DNA from: Pseudomonadota bacterium
GTDB lineage: Bacteria > Pseudomonadota > Alphaproteobacteria > Rhizobiales > Xanthobacteraceae
DNA: 8,847 bases
Assembly (NCBI GenBank): GCA_023390695.1
Contig: JAEWCJ010000230.1
Location: forward strand, 1 to 8,847
Reading direction: 5' to 3'
A program made the position numbers and the translations under genes. Below, piece by piece: positions 6,364-8,847 of the stretch. A model generated the notes under the pieces. That model saw nothing but the letters and a program-made list of their open reading frames with translations. It was not told where the DNA came from and ran no database searches. The number at the start of each line of letters is the position of its first letter. The stretch's first letter is position 1.

Positions 6364-6403
6364 CAGTCATCTAACCATCATCCGCCTGTCGCCTGAACAT
6401 CAC
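6364..6403 (+). promoter_or_regulatory. Tandem Pho half-sites upstream of the phytase-like gene
   Basis: Four 7-mers start exactly 11 bases apart: CAGTCAT (6364), CCATCAT (6375), CTGTCGC (6386) and ACATCAC (6397). Against CTGTCA(T/C) they match at 6, 5, 6 and 4 of 7 positions. The 11-bp period with 4-base spacers is the layout of PhoB binding arrays. The coding start at 6448 is 44 bases downstream. No strong -10 is seen; AAAACA (6415-6420) is roughly at the expected distance. It lies in the 187-bp gap after phnE, which is otherwise without gene or clear terminator. Confidence 0.5.
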
Positions 6404-6447
6404 GGCCTCCTCCCAAAACAGGCACCTATTCACTGTGGGAGACTCTT

Positions 6448-7791
6448 ATGCGCGCTGGATATCTGGCTATTGTCGTGTCATGCGCCGTTGCGACCGCCGC
6501 AACCGCCGAACCCTATTCCCCAACGCTTGCCGGACATGTCGTCATCCCGGCCGAAACATTCATCGCAGCGCCCGCCGATGCACCGGCCGACCTGAAAACG
6601 CCCGGCAAGTTCACTACCGGGAAGCGCGTGGATCAGGCCGCATCGATCGAAGGTACCTCGAACGGACGCCCGACCGGCGTGAAGCTGCCCTTCAACGGCC
6701 AGCCAATCCAGGGCCATTCCGGCATCAAGAAAATGCCGGACGGCAGCTTCTGGGTGCTGACCGACAACGGATTTGGCAGCAAGGCGAACTCGCCTGACTC
6801 GATGCTGTATCTGAATCGCTATCGCTTCGACTGGGCCAAGGGCACAGCCGAGCGCGTGCAGACCATTTTTCTGCACGATCCCGACAGGAAGGTGCCGTTC
6901 CGCATCGCCAACGAAGGCACCGGGAAGCGCTACCTGACCGGCGCCGATTTCGACCTCGAAAGCTTCCAGCCGATCGGCGACAAGCTCTGGATCGCCGAAG
7001 AATTCGGTCCCTATCTGATCCGCACCGACATGGACGGCAAGATTGAAGCCGTGTTCGAGACCGAGATTGATGGCAGGCCGGCGCGCTCGCCCGACCATTA
7101 CGCCATCACGTCTCCGGCCACGCCGGCGACACCCGTCGCTTTCAACATCCGCCGCTCCAAGGGCTATGAAGGCATGGCGGCCTCGCCGGACGGCCGTTTC
7201 CTCTACCCTCTGCTCGAAGGTCCGGCCTGGGATGCTGAAAAGAAGGACTGGGAAAAGACCGCCGACGGCAAGGAATATCTGCGCGTCCTTGAATTCGACG
7301 TGCAGGCGCAGAAATGGACCGGCCGCCACTGGAAATACGTGCTTGAGCAGAGCGGCCTGGCGATCGGCGATTTCAACATGATCGACGCCACCACCGGCCT
7401 GATCATTGAGCGCGACAACGGCGAAGGCACTGCCGACAAGGCCTGCCCGGCGGGCGAAAAGCGAGCCGATTGCTTCAACGACCTCGCCAATTTCAAGCGA
7501 GTCTACAAGATCGAACTATCGGACGCGAACGCCAACGGTCCGGTGCGCAAGATCGGGTTCATCGACCTAATGAGGATCGCCGACCCCGACAAGAAGGCGC
7601 GCAAGCCGCTCACCAACGGAGTGTTGACTTTCCCGTTCTTCACCATTGAGAATGTCGATATCGTCGACGCCGACCACATCATCGTCGGCAACGACAATAA
7701 CCTGCCCTATTCGTCAAGCCGCGATCCGAACAAGGCCGACGACAATGAGTTCGCGCTGCTGCGCGTCAGCGAGTTTCTGAAGGCGCGCTAG
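6448..7791 (+). CDS. Exported esterase-like-activity-of-phytase family protein
   Basis: The protein is 447 aa. A Sec signal peptide spans residues 1-20 with probable cleavage ATA|EP. The rest resembles the 'esterase-like activity of phytase' (phytase-like, PF13449) family, a beta-propeller-like fold. Family-type blocks are SGIKKMPDGSFWVLTDNGFG (91-110), LWIAEEFGPYLIRTDMDGK (180-198), KGYEGMAASPDGRFLYPLLE (238-257), IERDNGEG (320-327) and the end VGNDNNLPYSSSRDPNKADD (413-432). Acidic residues in these loops could bind calcium, as in phytases. Cys333 and Cys342 could pair in the periplasm. TGGGAG (6436-6441) lies 6 bases before the ATG. The position after phnCDE and the Pho-like sites suggest a role in releasing phosphate from organic esters outside the cytoplasm. 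The substrate is unknown and family enzymology is thin. Confidence 0.85.
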   Translation: MRAGYLAIVVSCAVATAATAEPYSPTLAGHVVIPAETFIAAPADAPADLKTPGKFTTGKRVDQAASIEGTSNGRPTGVKLPFNGQPIQGHSGIKKMPDGSFWVLTDNGFGSKANSPDSMLYLNRYRFDWAKGTAERVQTIFLHDPDRKVPFRIANEGTGKRYLTGADFDLESFQPIGDKLWIAEEFGPYLIRTDMDGKIEAVFETEIDGRPARSPDHYAITSPATPATPVAFNIRRSKGYEGMAASPDGRFLYPLLEGPAWDAEKKDWEKTADGKEYLRVLEFDVQAQKWTGRHWKYVLEQSGLAIGDFNMIDATTGLIIERDNGEGTADKACPAGEKRADCFNDLANFKRVYKIELSDANANGPVRKIGFIDLMRIADPDKKARKPLTNGVLTFPFFTIENVDIVDADHIIVGNDNNLPYSSSRDPNKADDNEFALLRVSEFLKAR

Positions 7792-7829
7792 GCAGTCAAC
7801 AACAGCCGCCCGGTTGCTATTGAACTCTC

Positions 7830-7861
7830 CGATGTCCGCTTTGTACCAGAAGCGGACATCG
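7830..7861. terminator. Strong hairpin between convergent genes, possible bidirectional terminator or dispersed palindrome
   Basis: CGATGTCCGCTT (7830-7841) and AAGCGGACATCG (7850-7861) are perfect 12-bp arms around an 8-base loop. It lies 39 bases after the phytase-like stop and about 80 bases beyond the stop of the converging minus-strand gene. Downstream on the plus strand the sequence is pyrimidine-rich (TCTTCTCGCTTCC) without a true T tract. The rest of the 7792-7942 gap holds a 12-bp palindrome, TAGGGCGCCCTA (7894-7905), and nothing else that I can identify. Confidence 0.5.
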
Positions 7862-7942
7862 TCTTCTCGCTTCCATCAGCGACCTTATGCGAATAGGGCG
7901 CCCTACAGCGAGCAAGACCAAAGATTGTGCTTGGAACGCAAT

Positions 7943-8797
7943 CTACGCCTGAAGCGCGAGAAAATCGGAAAAGCTCCGTAGTGGCCGACCTGCAAGTATC
8001 ATTGCATCTTGCGCAACCTGCCTGTACTCACCGGCCCCCGCCGCCAGCCAGATGCCGACCTGCGCCTCCACCAGGTATTCGGGAAGCCCCCTCTTGATTA
8101 GCAATGAACGGAAGGTAGTCGCATCCATGTCTTTAGCCACGACCCGCGATTTCCATATTTCCGTTGCTTTCGCGGCAACCTCGGACAAATTGAGAGCCTC
8201 GCTTCCGGTTAATTCGTAAGACCTTCTGTCGTGACCCTCTCCCACCAGAACGGCTGCCGTGGCCGCGGCGATATCTGCCCGACAGATATATGCAACTTTC
8301 TCATTCGCTCCCGGCAAAGAGAGCACCCCCGTCGATCTTGCAAGCTCCAGCGCCTTATTCAGATTTTCCGCGTAATGATTGTTGCGTAGAAACGTGTAGT
8401 TCAGTCCGGATTGCTTGAGATAATTCTCACTATCTTCATGGACCTTCGCGAATGGAAACAGGCTTTCGCGACAAGGATTTACAAAGCTTGTATAGACGAC
8501 ACGGCCGACATCTGCCGCCTTCGCGGCATCAACCGCACGCCGATGCTGTGGAATTCGGATCTCGTTTGATGAATCGCCGCAAATAATAAAAACGACATCC
8601 GACCCATCGAAGGCGCGCACCATTCCCTCGGGATCGTCGAAATCCATTTCGACTGCCTGGAAGCCGCGCGCCACGGCATCCGAAATCTTTCCAGGATTTC
8701 GGGTGCCAAGCCGCACCTTCGAAGGTGATATCCGCTCTTGCAGGGCACTCGCCACCTCGCGACCCAACTGTCCAGATGCCCCCGTAATTGTAATCAT
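7943..8797 (-). CDS. NmrA-like / QorB-type NAD(P)H-dependent oxidoreductase
   Basis: The protein is 284 aa, similar in length and sequence to E. coli QorB (quinone oxidoreductase 2, 286 aa), an atypical short-chain dehydrogenase. A Rossmann fold starts at once with the nucleotide motif TGASGQLG (residues 5-12), then GTRNPGK (31-37), where Arg33 fits an NADPH phosphate contact. APQHR-like IPQHRRAVDAAKAA (82-95), VVYTSF (100-105), YTFLRNNHYAENL (134-146) and SYELTG (193-198) match QorB-family blocks. ATGs at 8809, 8803 and 8797 are all possible. I chose 8797 because it aligns with the QorB start MIAITGATGQLG and has GGA 7 bases upstream. It is oriented against the phosphonate genes, appears less GC-rich, and has no evident functional tie to them. 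The actual substrate is unknown. Confidence 0.85.
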   Translation of the reverse strand: MITITGASGQLGREVASALQERISPSKVRLGTRNPGKISDAVARGFQAVEMDFDDPEGMVRAFDGSDVVFIICGDSSNEIRIPQHRRAVDAAKAADVGRVVYTSFVNPCRESLFPFAKVHEDSENYLKQSGLNYTFLRNNHYAENLNKALELARSTGVLSLPGANEKVAYICRADIAAATAAVLVGEGHDRRSYELTGSEALNLSEVAAKATEIWKSRVVAKDMDATTFRSLLIKRGLPEYLVEAQVGIWLAAGAGEYRQVAQDAMILAGRPLRSFSDFLALQA

Positions 8798-8847
8798 ACT
8801 CATTTCCATTCTGAAGAGGCTTCAACTACGCTCAAGGGGGCATAATC

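Noticed and set aside
7894..7905. Palindrome TAGGGCGCCCTA.
   Set aside because: It has no loop and no T tract, and 12-bp GC-rich palindromes are not rare; there is no supporting context for a function.
8812..8824. TGAAG and CTTCA inverted repeat just upstream of the QorB-like gene.
   Set aside because: The 5-bp arms are too short to support an operator call, and the upstream region is cut off by the window edge.

Overview
The window looks like a piece of an alphaproteobacterial chromosome, probably Rhizobiales. The evidence is a GC-rich, codon-biased sequence with proteins close to the rhizobial and enterobacterial Phn families; the species cannot be fixed from this window. Most of it is a phosphonate uptake and carbon-phosphorus (C-P) lyase locus.

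Left part (1-1962, minus strand): phnG, phnH and phnI run leftward, separated by only 2-3 bases. They encode subunits of the C-P lyase core complex. phnI leaves the window after 295 codons, so phnJ and the rest of the pathway, if present, lie outside. The 102-bp gap between phnG and phnF holds a near-consensus Pho box facing phnG and a 24-bp inverted repeat that is a good candidate PhnF operator.

Middle (2065-6260): phnF (GntR/UTRA regulator) runs rightward. It is followed by a small unrecognised minus-strand gene and then the phnC-phnD-phnE phosphonate ABC transporter (ATPase, periplasmic binding protein, permease). A perfect 12-bp hairpin sits between phnD and phnE. A second perfect inverted repeat overlaps the ribosome binding site of phnC.

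Right part (6261-8847): an exported protein of the 'esterase-like activity of phytase' family (447 aa) follows phnE. In front of it are four 7-mers that resemble Pho half-sites at an exact 11-bp period, which suggests phosphate-starvation control of its own. It converges on a minus-strand NmrA/QorB-like NAD(P)H-dependent oxidoreductase with no evident link to phosphorus, which probably marks the edge of the locus. A strong hairpin lies between the two.

Working model: under phosphate starvation PhoB would activate phnGHI and the phytase-like gene, and possibly phnCDE. PhnF would add substrate-responsive repression. PhnCDE imports phosphonates, C-P lyase releases phosphate from them, and the exported phytase-like protein may release phosphate from esters outside the cytoplasm. 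The gene identities are well supported; the regulatory sites come from reading patterns and are untested. I found no RNA genes, CRISPR arrays or insertion sequences.
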